Part shown: positions 55,882 to 64,000 of the stretch, one piece after another
Numbering within the stretch: the stretch's first letter is position 1
Layout: each line of letters starts with the position of its first letter
Source: Leptolyngbya sp. SIOISBB
GTDB taxonomy: Bacteria > Cyanobacteriota > Cyanobacteriia > Phormidesmidales > Phormidesmidaceae
Direction: 5' to 3'
Length of the DNA stretch: 64,000 nucleotides
NCBI GenBank assembly: GCA_010671905.1
Contig: JAAHII010000001.1
Span: 7,278,026 to 7,342,025 of the forward strand
Program-made: the position numbers and the translations under genes
Notes under the pieces: generated by a model
Databases searched by the model: none
Told to the model about the DNA's origin: nothing
Seen by the model: the letters and a program-made list of their open reading frames with translations, nothing else

Positions 55882-58800
55882 TCAGCGGCAATGAACCAAC
55901 AGTCTTCGCGCTTTTACCTGGTTGGGTTTCCTGACGTCAACCGCAATCGGCCACATACATTTTCTGGGTAATTTCTTTTTCAGAGATCTTCTTGGAGTAT
56001 ACTGCCCCCTTACACCGCGATTTTCCAGCCGTGAGACTGTGCCTTCACATCCCACAATCGCGCATACAGTCCCCCCCTGCTCGACCAGCGTCGGATGCCG
56101 TCCCTGTTCCACAACCCGGCCCTGATCCAGCACCAAAATCTGATCGGCAGCGGCGATGGTGGTCAGCCGATGGGCAATGACGATCAGCGTTTTCTGGACA
56201 CTTAGCGCCTGAATTGCCTGTTGAATCAGCCGTTCATTCTCAGGGTCAATGGAGGCTGTGGCTTCATCTAGCAGCACAATCGGTGCATCTTTAAGCATGG
56301 CGCGAGCAATGGATATGCGCTGCTTTTCACCCCCCGACAGGGTCGCGCCGCCTTCGCCCACCATCGTCTGATAGCCCTCTGACAAGCGGGTAATGAACTC
56401 GTGGCACTGAGCGGCTTGGGCTGCTGCCATCACCTGAGCTTCCGTCGCCTCTGGGTTACCAAACCGAATGTTTTCAAAAATGGTGTCGTTAAACAGATAC
56501 ACATTTTGAAAGACCATCGTCATCTGGGCCAACAGGGTGTTCGTGGGAATCTGCCGTACATCCACCCCGCCTAGGGTGACGGCCCCCGCATTGACATCCC
56601 AAAAGCGGGCAATCAGGTTAGTAATCGTTGTTTTGCCCGAACCGCTGGGGCCAACTAACGCCGTCATCGAACCAGGGGGAATCTGGAAACTGACCTGGTC
56701 AAGCACGGTCTCGCCGCCATAGCTAAAGCTGACGTTTTGGAATTCAATCGCGGTATCGCGCAGCGGCTGAGGCGTTGAGGCCGACGGTAACAATGGTGCC
56801 TGCAAAAACTCATTCAGATTGCGCACGCAGTTTTGCATAATGCGGTACAGCTCTGACATGTCAGCCATGGCCATCAGCGGCGTGTAAAAGGCCAACCCCA
56901 ACACCATAAAAAAGAGGAAGCGATCGCCCGCAAGACTGCCATTCACAAAGAACGCCGCCCCGACCACCAACAGCAATGCAAAGCCTAGTTCCAGGGTGGA
57001 CAAAAAGAGGATCATTGCCGGAACGATTTGCGTCACCGTATCGAGACTGGCGGTGCGATACTGCTGCAACCCAGAGCGAAACTGCTGCAGGCGATCGCCG
57101 CCGAGATTAAACGCCCGAATGATCGCAATGCCCTGAATGTATTCCACCATGCGAGTGTTCGCCTGCACCCGCGCGGCGGCTTGCAGTCGCCACACCCGCG
57201 CAAACACCTGCTCGGCATACCGCAGCGCCCAGATCGCCAAGGGCACACTAGAGGCCAGCACCAGCGCCAGTCGCCAATCATACATCAGCATGACCACAAA
57301 AATCAGCAAGGGCGTCACCACCGCACTAATCAAGCTCTCTAGAACGTGATGGGGTTCTAGGTACATGATGTTGGTGGTGAAGAGGGCATCAATGGTGCCC
57401 GTTTCATGCCGGGTAAAAAAGCCTAAGGGCAACCGCCGGAGATAGTCCGCCAAAAATACTCGCAGTCGCGTTTGGACGGCGATAGTCAAGGCGTAGGCCT
57501 GGGTATTGGCTCGATAGCCGAAGCCAATTTGCGCCAGACAAAGAACGAAAATCGCGATCGCATAACCCCACAGTTGGCCCGTATCGGCGGGCTCCCCCTC
57601 GGTAGCCTGAAACAGCGCCACTAAAACCAAATACACCAGGTAACTGGTAGATCCAATGGCCATACCCTCGACCCAACGCCAGCGCACCGCCCGCCAAAAA
57701 TAATGCTCTACCCCCGGCGGAATCAGCTTGCGCATCATCGTCCAGACAGTATCCGTTTCATCCAGCACGCGATACGGATTCTCTAAGGGCTCATCAATTT
57801 CCGACGCACTGGTAAGGGTAGAAGTGTGGTTTCGACTGCGCTCAACCACCATTTGCGATCCGAGCGCAGCCGAATCATCGTTTGTTTGGAGCCTGTGCTC
57901 CGTCGAAGGTTGCAACCTGAGCGTAGCCGTTGGCTGGGGCCTGAGCGTAGCCGTTGGCTTTGCCGCCCCAGAGGGGCTAGGCAACTGCCAATCCCGCGCC
58001 GTCATGTGCGCCTGCCACTGGGCGCGATACAAGTCGCAGGTTTCTAGCAGCGACGCGTGGCTGCCATTGGCCACAATCTGCCCCTGATCGATGACTAAGA
58101 TTTGGTCGGCTTCGGTGATGGTAGAAAGGCGGTGGGCCACCACAATCAGAGTTTTGTTACCTCCAGCCAACAGCCCTGCTAGGGCTGCCTGCACCAACGC
58201 TTCATTTTCCGGATCAACATAGGCGGTGGCTTCATCCAGCACAATAATTGGCGCGTCTTTAAGAATGGCGCGGGCAATGGAAAGCCGCTGCCGCTGTCCG
58301 CCGCTGAGGCTGCCGCCGTTTTCCCCAACAGGAGTGTCGTAGCCCTGGGGGAAGGCCTCGATAAACTCATGACAGCGGGCCGTTTTGGCCGCTGCGATAA
58401 TCGCGTCGCGACTGGCCGTGGGGTTACCAATGCGGATGTTTTCCAGAATGGTGTCGTTAAACAAAAACACATCCTGAAACACAAACGAAACCCGGTTCAT
58501 CAGCTGTTCAACCGCGATGTCCTTGACATTGACCCCACCGATCGCGATCGCCCCGTCATCGACATCCCAAAAGCGCGGAATCAGCTTAGCGATGGTACTT
58601 TTGCCTGCCCCCGATGGCCCCACCAACGCCGTCACGCTGCCCGCCGGAGCCGTAAAGCTGATATTTTTCAGGACGGTCGTATCGCCATAGCCAAAGCCGA
58701 CATTGTGAAAGGCGATCGCATTGCCTTGGGGGATTTGAGGCTGCTCCGGATCGGCCAAATCCGGCTGGTTAAATACCGCCGCAATGCGCTGAGAGGCGGC

Positions 58801-60147
58801 ATTCACCTGATAGAACCCAGTAAAACCATGAAACAGCACCGCCATAATGGGACGATTAAAGCCAATGCCCATCACCACAAACAACACGAATGTCGGCAGG
58901 CTGAGGGAGCCCATTAGATACAGGGCAATGCCAGCTGGCACCACCGTCACTGCGGCGGAGCGCATTAGGGTGAGCATAATGGCCGACGGTAGCGCCGAGA
59001 GGCGGGTGGTGCGCACATAGACCTGGCGCATTTCCTCCACCACATCCTGCAGTTGAGCAAAAGAAAAGTCCGTACGGGTAAAGGCTTTCACCACCTTCAT
59101 GCCGTTGATATACTGGATCACGACCCCGTTCATTCTGGCCAGCAGGGCGTTGTAGGCACTCATGTCAAAGCGCGCCATCATGAAGCCGAAGAAGCCTAGG
59201 GCGATCGCCGCACTCGCCAGGGTCGCCAGGGTCATGCGCCAATCCACCAGCACCAGCAAGATCCCAGCTAACAGCGGCACCGTCACCCCAGCCACCACGT
59301 CGGGGATGATGTGAGCTAACCCCTGTTCCAACTGCTCCACATCCTCATGAATGATCTTTTTGACCTCACCGGTGGTGCGGCTAGTGAAATAGCCCAAGGG
59401 CAACCGACCGAGCTTACGGGCCAGCTCAATGCGCAGGTCATAGAGAATCGTGTAGGCCGCAATGTGAGATAGTCGCGTCGAGAGTCCATTGCAGATACCT
59501 TTGCCTACCACGGCACCCACCGCCCACCAGGCTAATTGCCAGATATATTGAGTATCCAGCGGGACCGAGGACGAGCCAAACACCTGCAGACTGACCAGGT
59601 AGATCAGGTAATAGGGCACCAGGCCTAACGCGGCCCCGATCGCCGCCAACAGTCCTGACAAGGCTAGAGGTAAGCGCTGTTGTAGCACCACGTGCCGAAA
59701 AGACATGGCCGTGGGGGAGGTCGCTGCGGCGATGGCTAGATCCAACCGCTCCGCCGCCCAGCTCTTCGCCTCATCCAGAGACCCAAACACTCTGCCCGGG
59801 CAGCCGTACATATTTTGGGTGACCGTCGCCACCATCGGCCCCCAGAGGGCCAGTAATTTGGGGGAGTCGGGCACCATCGCCACCCCAGCACAATACTGCG
59901 AGATTTCTGGCTTGTGAAGCTTCGTCCAGGCGATACCCTCTTTGCGCATTTGCTTCGCAACCGGCGATCGCTTCCCCTGCTCCTCAGCGGCTTCAGCATC
60001 ATCTCGCTGGAAAATCAGCGCAAATCGCTCTCGTTTCGCCAACCACGATTCAAACTGACTGTAGAAACGGGTCATCTCATCGGGGGTGCCCATACCCTGA
60101 ATCCGAACGGATACCAAGGGCCAACGACTTTCATCAATAGTTACCAT
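55882..60147 (-). CDS. Fused tandem ABC transporter (TMD-NBD-TMD-NBD), siderophore type, C-terminal frameshift
   Basis: 1421 residues as read, ATG at 60147. N-terminal domain about 1-130 without membrane segments (VTIDESRWPLVSVRIQGMG..., one CPG); family not recognised. Half 1: six-helix ABC_membrane about 150-430, Walker A GPSGAGKST (about 509), LSGGQ (615). A linker with repeats follows, then half 2: membrane about 780-1050, Walker A GPSGSGKTT (about 1165), LSGGE (1270), IAHRLTTI. YbtP/YbtQ and IrtA/IrtB are the half-transporters that import siderophores; here both are one chain. The last 45 residues are out of frame: removing one base from the C7 at 56071-56077 gives GGLYARLWDVKAQSHGW and a stop at 56010, the normal ending. 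Likely cytoplasmic-membrane partner of the TonB receptor system. Confidence 0.85.
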   Translation of the reverse strand: MVTIDESRWPLVSVRIQGMGTPDEMTRFYSQFESWLAKRERFALIFQRDDAEAAEEQGKRSPVAKQMRKEGIAWTKLHKPEISQYCAGVAMVPDSPKLLALWGPMVATVTQNMYGCPGRVFGSLDEAKSWAAERLDLAIAAATSPTAMSFRHVVLQQRLPLALSGLLAAIGAALGLVPYYLIYLVSLQVFGSSSVPLDTQYIWQLAWWAVGAVVGKGICNGLSTRLSHIAAYTILYDLRIELARKLGRLPLGYFTSRTTGEVKKIIHEDVEQLEQGLAHIIPDVVAGVTVPLLAGILLVLVDWRMTLATLASAAIALGFFGFMMARFDMSAYNALLARMNGVVIQYINGMKVVKAFTRTDFSFAQLQDVVEEMRQVYVRTTRLSALPSAIMLTLMRSAAVTVVPAGIALYLMGSLSLPTFVLFVVMGIGFNRPIMAVLFHGFTGFYQVNAASQRIAAVFNQPDLADPEQPQIPQGNAIAFHNVGFGYGDTTVLKNISFTAPAGSVTALVGPSGAGKSTIAKLIPRFWDVDDGAIAIGGVNVKDIAVEQLMNRVSFVFQDVFLFNDTILENIRIGNPTASRDAIIAAAKTARCHEFIEAFPQGYDTPVGENGGSLSGGQRQRLSIARAILKDAPIIVLDEATAYVDPENEALVQAALAGLLAGGNKTLIVVAHRLSTITEADQILVIDQGQIVANGSHASLLETCDLYRAQWQAHMTARDWQLPSPSGAAKPTATLRPQPTATLRLQPSTEHRLQTNDDSAALGSQMVVERSRNHTSTLTSASEIDEPLENPYRVLDETDTVWTMMRKLIPPGVEHYFWRAVRWRWVEGMAIGSTSYLVYLVLVALFQATEGEPADTGQLWGYAIAIFVLCLAQIGFGYRANTQAYALTIAVQTRLRVFLADYLRRLPLGFFTRHETGTIDALFTTNIMYLEPHHVLESLISAVVTPLLIFVVMLMYDWRLALVLASSVPLAIWALRYAEQVFARVWRLQAAARVQANTRMVEYIQGIAIIRAFNLGGDRLQQFRSGLQQYRTASLDTVTQIVPAMILFLSTLELGFALLLVVGAAFFVNGSLAGDRFLFFMVLGLAFYTPLMAMADMSELYRIMQNCVRNLNEFLQAPLLPSASTPQPLRDTAIEFQNVSFSYGGETVLDQVSFQIPPGSMTALVGPSGSGKTTITNLIARFWDVNAGAVTLGGVDVRQIPTNTLLAQMTMVFQNVYLFNDTIFENIRFGNPEATEAQVMAAAQAAQCHEFITRLSEGYQTMVGEGGATLSGGEKQRISIARAMLKDAPIVLLDEATASIDPENERLIQQAIQALSVQKTLIVIAHRLTTIAAADQILVLDQGRVVEQGRHPTLVEQGGTVCAIVGCEGTVSRLENRGVRGQYTPRRSLKKKLPRKCMWPIAVDVRKPNQVKARRLLVHCR
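57830..57960. repeat. REP-like and 24-bp tandem repeats in the ABC interdomain linker
   Basis: TTTCGACTGCGCTCAACCACC and related CGAGCGCAGCCGAA blocks occur widely as interspersed repeats. Two copies of CCTGAGCGTAGCCGTTGGCT (57916-57935, 57940-57959; period 24) encode PTATLRPQPTATLRLQPS. The reading frame is kept. Confidence 0.75.
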
Positions 60148-60320
60148 GAAGAGTCTGCTCCACAACAGTGAATAAGGATTCCAAGCCAATCAATCAAAGT
60201 AGATGAGTTGTAATTCTGGATTCTAAAAGTCAGCTATAAGCTAATTGGTAGCCTGACTTTTGAGTGACGGTATGGTAGAAAGACAGAACAATTTTTTCGA
60301 CAGTCTTAACATCTTTACTG

Positions 60321-60339
60321 TGAGAAAATGGTTTTCTCA
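60321..60339. promoter_or_regulatory. Perfect inverted repeat upstream of the ABC transporter gene
   Basis: TGAGAAAATGGTTTTCTCA, arms of eight bases, about 175 bp before the ATG at 60147. Halves resemble Fur half-sites, but the spacing is not the 7-1-7 form. Confidence 0.35.
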
Positions 60340-60381
60340 AAGACTCCAAGGATAAAGATTTTCCTCGCTTTTACAGCTCTA

Positions 60382-60411
60382 TAAACGGAATTTTTTGACC
60401 CCTAAACGGAA
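60382..60411. promoter_or_regulatory. Direct repeats with 21-bp period, possible AraC/PchR operator
   Basis: TAAACGGAA at 60382-60390 and again at 60403-60411, each followed by CTTTT or TTTTT, exactly two helical turns apart. This is the layout AraC-family activators bind. It lies upstream of the ABC gene. Confidence 0.35.
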
Positions 60412-60639
60412 CTTTTGCGATCGCCCCCAGCCTTTCCTTGCTAAGTGAAGTCGGCGGCTTGAGGCGAGATCGTGATTTCAGTGCGATTTTGACTCCTCAC
60501 TCGCTTCAGAAACCCTGTAGACACCTTCTAAGCATCTCGAACGTAGCTAATGGGAATTAATTGCAATAACTGTGTTTCATTCTAGCTTGCTCATGACTAA
60601 CTCGTGTTCCTCTGGTGGGTGCTGGTCATCGTGGTGCGC

Positions 60640-61083
60640 TTAGAACTTGGCTCTGACCTGCACGCCAAAGGTTCTGGGAGCGCCGAAAGTTCCGACCGTA
60701 CCTGTACCCAGTGCAAACGCTTGAGTCACATACTCGGTGTCAAACAAATTGTTAGCAAATGCATAGAAGCCATAGTCCTCGTATTCATACCCCAAACGCA
60801 GATTCGCTAGGGCAAACGCCTCTTGTTCAATCGTATTTAGGTCATCAAAAAACGTATTGCCGAACCCAATGACCTCCAATCGCCCGAAGAAACCAGTTTC
60901 ACTACGATATTGAGCGGCCACGTTATAGGTCAGATTGGGGGTAAACGGGGTGCGGTTGCCTTCTAGGGGAATGCCGGTAAAGGCATCGGTACCGTTGCGA
61001 AATTTGGCATTGAGCAGACCCACTCCGGCAATCACCTCTAGCCCCAACACCGGACGCGCAATCACCTCTAGCTCACCGCCCAT
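60640..61083 (-). pseudogene. C-terminal fragment of a TonB-dependent receptor
   Basis: 147 codons of barrel end: GLLNAKFRNG, FTPNLTYNVAAQYRSETGFF, NLFDTEYVTQAF and terminal VQVRAKF. Plug, signal peptide and most of the barrel are missing; homology stops at about 61083 and the MFS gene begins 51 bp further on. A remnant of a second receptor, probably removed by rearrangement in this element-rich region. Confidence 0.8.
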
Positions 61084-61133
61084 GGCGCGAGTATCGGCTC
61101 ATCCTGCTGATCATTGATAGTTTCAACGATCGA

Positions 61134-62339
61134 TTATTTGATGGTAGATTCAATCCTGGTAGCGAGTGGGGTTGGTTGCACTATTCGCAATAGCAGTGCG
61201 GCGATCGCGGCGATCGCCGCACTGAGATAAAACGGTGCCGCGACGCCCACCTGAGTGTAGAGCCAGCCCGCCACCAAACTCGCCGGTAGCGCCACCAGCC
61301 CTACCACTAGATAAAAGGTGCCAATTTCCGCGCCGCGCCGTTCGGGGTGAACGAGATCGGCCACAAAGGCTTTTTGCACTCCCCGCGTCAGGGTGGAATA
61401 GAGCCCATAGAGCATGAACAGCGGCCAGATGACGGCGGCACTGGGCGCGATCGCAAAGCCTAAGTACACCAGAGCAAAGACGAGATAACCACTTGCCAGC
61501 AGTGGGCGTCTTCCTACCCGATCAGATAAATTACCAGCCGCTAACCCCAGGGACATTTCAACCAGGTTAAACACCGCATAGAGCAAAAGCACCTGGCTAC
61601 TGGCAAAGCCCAATTCCTGCGCTCGCAGAAGTAGAAAAGCATCGGACGAATTGCCCAAGCCAAATAACCCCACGACCAGCAAAAACCGTCGATAGGTTGG
61701 CGATAGACCTTGGAAAGTGAACTGAGGTCGCGATCGCGCAGCTTGACGCGGCGATCGCGGTTCTTTTACCAGCGCGAGCAGCACCAAAACGCTGAGCAAC
61801 GCTGGGATGAAGGCGATCGCAAATACCCCCCGATAGTTTTCGGGAAATTGCCACAGTAACCAAAATCCGGCCAAGGGGCCAACAATTTCACCAATTGTCT
61901 CTAAGCTGTGGTGCAGCCCAAATGCCTGTCCGCGCTGCTGGGGCAAACAGTTTTCGGCAATCAGGGCATCGCGGGGCGCGGCTCGTAAACCTTTACCCAC
62001 GCGATCGATCAGGCGCGCCCCCAGCACATGCCCCCAACCGAGCGAGACCGCTAGCCCCAACTTTGATAATGCTCCCAACCCATAGCCCATTACCGCAAAG
62101 GGCTTACGCTGCCCCACGCGATCGGACAGCCAGCCCGAATAGAGCTTAAGAATACTGGCGGTACTTTCAGCAATGCCCTCCACGACGCCCACCGTCCAGG
62201 CCGGTGCCCCTAATACTCCCGTCAAAAAGATGGGCGTTAGGGGATACACCATTTTGCTGGCCAAGTCACTCAAAAGACTGACCAAGCCCAGGGCTGAAAC
62301 CGTACGATTGAGCCTCTGCACCGAATCAGAGTGTTTCAT
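61134..62339 (-). CDS. MFS transporter, second copy
   Basis: 401 residues from the ATG at 62339 (MKHSDSVQRLNRTVSALGLV); the longer frame to 62426 has an unlikely leader. About twelve membrane segments. MFS motif A-type GWLSDRVGQRKPFAVMGY and a second GNLSDRVGRRPLLASGY mark the two halves. Different subfamily from the EntS-like protein at 45207. Substrate unknown. Its closeness to receptor and ABC genes suggests export of a related compound. Confidence 0.85.
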   Translation of the reverse strand: MKHSDSVQRLNRTVSALGLVSLLSDLASKMVYPLTPIFLTGVLGAPAWTVGVVEGIAESTASILKLYSGWLSDRVGQRKPFAVMGYGLGALSKLGLAVSLGWGHVLGARLIDRVGKGLRAAPRDALIAENCLPQQRGQAFGLHHSLETIGEIVGPLAGFWLLWQFPENYRGVFAIAFIPALLSVLVLLALVKEPRSPRQAARSRPQFTFQGLSPTYRRFLLVVGLFGLGNSSDAFLLLRAQELGFASSQVLLLYAVFNLVEMSLGLAAGNLSDRVGRRPLLASGYLVFALVYLGFAIAPSAAVIWPLFMLYGLYSTLTRGVQKAFVADLVHPERRGAEIGTFYLVVGLVALPASLVAGWLYTQVGVAAPFYLSAAIAAIAALLLRIVQPTPLATRIESTIK

Positions 62340-62606
62340 AAATTCGCGATCTGCAGTACAGCGCTGATGAAAATTGCTCTCAAAAATAACCCAGACCGAT
62401 CCTGAAGCAGGACTCTCCAGCAGCAATATAACAGCCCTTACGCATTAGAGGTATCTTTTCTGGAATTGTCTAGAGCCCTTTACTCTAAGCCTTTGACCTT
62501 AATTTTCATGCTCAACCGCTTGCCCAAGCCAGTTGCCGAATCTTTTTGTACTAATAGGAAATCATTGCAATAAGATTAGAGTGAAATCATTGATGAGATG
62601 TAACGC

Positions 62607-63095
62607 ATGACAACTCTCACCCCTCGCCAACCGCCCAATATCCTAGTTCGGCTTCTCTTTCAATCCTTGACCAACGAAAGTCTTTGGCTCCAAGTCTTCT
62701 GGCTCTTGATCAGGGTCAGTGCGGGTGGGTTGATGATTCACAATGGCCTGGATAAGTTAGCTGATGTTCAAGGCTTTGCTGACAATGTGGTGACCTATAT
62801 CGGCCTGCCCTATCCGGTATTTTTCACCTACTGCGCTGCTTACACCGAGATCGTCGGGGCCATTTTACTCGCGTTGGGTTTACTGACTCGTCCGAGTGCG
62901 GCGGCGCTGCTGGGCACCATGCTGGTCGCCATTTTCTTCCACATTAAAGGGAATGGGCTGAAAGTCACGCCGCTCGAAACAGCGGCTCTCTATGCCTCGT
63001 TTTATCTGTTCTTTTTGGTCAATGGTCCGGGCAAGTTCGCGATCGATACGTGGCTGTGGCAAAAGCTGACCCTCACCCCATCACCTAATTCATAA
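62607..63095 (+). CDS. DoxX-family membrane protein
   Basis: 162 residues with four hydrophobic segments and the DoxX signature (LLIRVSAGGLMIHNGLDKL, FTYCAAYTEIVGAILLALGLLTR). The family includes small quinone-reductase-associated membrane subunits; the role here is unknown. It is divergent from the MFS gene and followed six bases later by 63102, so probably a two-gene operon. Confidence 0.85.
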   Translation: MTTLTPRQPPNILVRLLFQSLTNESLWLQVFWLLIRVSAGGLMIHNGLDKLADVQGFADNVVTYIGLPYPVFFTYCAAYTEIVGAILLALGLLTRPSAAALLGTMLVAIFFHIKGNGLKVTPLETAALYASFYLFFLVNGPGKFAIDTWLWQKLTLTPSPNS

Positions 63096-63101
63096 GCTGC
63101 T

Positions 63102-63440
63102 ATGGCACAACTCTGGGTTTCGCATACGCTATTGATTGTAAGTATCATTCTCGGCCCAGTGTCTTGGTGCTGTGTGATGCTGTGGTTTGCCAGCCTCGCC
63201 TTGCAGGGACTGCATCGCCAGTTTGTGCAGATCCGGCAGATTCAGACCATCCCCTGTTATCGCTGTGCTTATTTTTCCGGAGATGAACAGCTGCGGTGTG
63301 CGGTCCATCCTTACTCCGCCCTGACTGCGTCAGCTAAAGACTGTCGAGACTTTACGCCAGCGACCTCACCCCAAGACGTTACCTGGATGATCACCCGCTT
63401 TAGTACAACTAACCCAGCAAATAATCCATTCAGCTCATAA
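63102..63440 (+). CDS. Small membrane-anchored protein with four-cysteine motif
   Basis: 112 residues. One N-terminal span (about 8-35), then CYRCAYFSGDEQLRCAVHP and CRDF, four Cys in CxxC-x11-C-x14-C spacing, suggestive of metal binding. Conserved-hypothetical in appearance; I do not recognise a named family. Six bases after doxX. Confidence 0.7.
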   Translation: MAQLWVSHTLLIVSIILGPVSWCCVMLWFASLALQGLHRQFVQIRQIQTIPCYRCAYFSGDEQLRCAVHPYSALTASAKDCRDFTPATSPQDVTWMITRFSTTNPANNPFSS

Positions 63441-63573
63441 CCCAGAGAGCTTTCAGATGTTCCGTTGGCGAACATAAATCAGCCCTGTTGTTTCAGGGGG
63501 TTGGGAAATCGCCACGTCAATTCTATGTGTAGTTCATTCAGGGAATTGGGATTACGCAGCGTTCCGCTTAAAT

Positions 63574-63646
63574 CCTTCCTTGCTGGGGAACTGTGACTCC
63601 GGTATTCCCCAGCAAGGAAGGGAACGGGGTTAACCCGAAGTCAGCG
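63574..63646. mobile_element. Family 1 element, truncated third copy
   Basis: Perfect 17-bp stem (63574-63590 / 63605-63621, CCTTCCTTGCTGGGGAA) followed by TTAACCCGAAGTCAGCG (63630-63646), the same right end as the copies at 49664 and 52085. The left end is not clear. Confidence 0.5.
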
Positions 63647-63697
63647 GCATCAGTCCTGCCGAGACAATAAGGATGTGTTATCCTACGAACAAATTAT

Positions 63698-63712
63698 TGA
63701 GAAATATTGTCA
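63698..63712 (+). promoter_or_regulatory. Putative Fur box upstream of the Crp/Fnr-family gene
   Basis: TGAGAAATATTGTCA, strong match to the TGAnAAT-n-ATTnTCA pattern, about 95 bp before the ATG at 63808. Confidence 0.4.
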
Positions 63713-63807
63713 ATAGAAGCCGTCGGCATCGACTCAACTTTGTCCCTGAGGTGCTTGAACAATCGTTCTTACCTTAAGCAGTTTGCTCACAGTCAATCAT
63801 TCGTTCC

Positions 63808-64000
63808 ATGCATGATTCCACGCTCACCTTGTTACCGCCGAAACCAGCCTCAGTAAAGACATTCAAACGCCGAGACTATATTCCACTGCAAAAAGATACG
63901 CTGTGGCAGATTCGGACCGGTGCCGTGCGACTATGCGCGATCGCTGAAGACGGGGCGATCATTACGCTGGGCTTTTGGAGTACAGGCGATTTGGTGGGTC
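63808..64000 (+). CDS. Crp/Fnr-family transcription regulator, N-terminal part
   Basis: 64 codons visible, continues past the window. FKRRDYIPLQKDTLWQIRTG and AVRLCAIAEDGAIITLGFWSTGDLVG are the beta-roll of a cyclic-nucleotide-binding-like sensor domain, in the form seen in cyanobacterial NtcA-related regulators. The DNA-binding half and the ligand identity are not visible. Confidence 0.8.
   Translation, partial: MHDSTLTLLPPKPASVKTFKRRDYIPLQKDTLWQIRTGAVRLCAIAEDGAIITLGFWSTGDLVG

Larger units (their letters stand above)
60148..60639. other. Regulatory spacer upstream of the ABC transporter
   Basis: No gene. It holds the sites at 60321 and 60382 and an AAAAGTCAG...CTGACTTTT inverted repeat around 60224-60260. 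Confidence 0.5.
63441..63807. other. Spacer with structured repeat and regulator upstream region
   Basis: Contains the hairpin and family-1 end at 63574-63646 and the Fur-type site at 63698-63712, no gene. Confidence 0.5.

Overview
The window is cyanobacterial. HIP1 octamers (GCGATCGC) are everywhere, in genes and between them. Octamer and heptamer mini-repeats, DUF3102, AMIN-domain and PchR-like proteins, a possible PsbY-like mini-protein and two-domain FAAL/PKS assembly lines all fit a filamentous, Leptolyngbya/Oscillatoria-like organism. I saw no tRNA, rRNA or CRISPR array.

Layout. (1) 1-12081 is a natural-product region. A type I PKS (KS-AT-DH..., cut by the window edge) is translationally coupled to a FAAL-acyl-CoA dehydrogenase-ACP starter protein, followed by an Sfp-type phosphopantetheinyl transferase. 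On the other strand are a di-iron fatty-acid hydroxylase, a DUF3102 protein and a type II thioesterase. (2) 12410-44223 is a tandem array, all on the minus strand, of five very large Calx-beta/PPC/RTX exoproteins. One of them carries a serine hydrolase. All five end in the same roughly 80-residue C-terminal module. Set inside the array are a TcmP/LCMT-type methyltransferase and two duplicated PchR-like AraC regulators flanking an uncatalogued 40-codon gene. (3) 45207-63095 is an iron/siderophore transport region: an MFS exporter, an AMIN-TonB-dependent receptor, TonB, a fused tandem ABC transporter of the YbtPQ/IrtAB type, a truncated second receptor, a second MFS protein and DoxX. It is broken up by an IS256-family element with a clean target duplication, a 201-bp MITE-like element, a second family of small inverted-repeat elements, and a chimeric ABC/cytochrome-peroxidase remnant. 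(4) The right edge holds the start of a Crp/Fnr-family regulator.

How it may work together (inference). A lipid-initiated polyketide, possibly a metallophore, would be activated by FAAL and made on the PKS. The neighbouring PPTase and type II thioesterase would service the line. PchR-like and Fur-type control and the TonB/receptor/ABC/MFS genes would move an iron complex. The Calx-beta exoproteins look like calcium-binding, type-I-secreted surface or matrix proteins.

The strongest structural observation is that six genes are each interrupted or mis-terminated at a homopolymer, and each is restored by one base: 30182-30187, 37994-37997, 41856-41860, 50185-50190, 54152-54156 and 56071-56077. 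Either the assembly has homopolymer indels or the locus is decaying by slippage. Gene models there should be read as repaired models.
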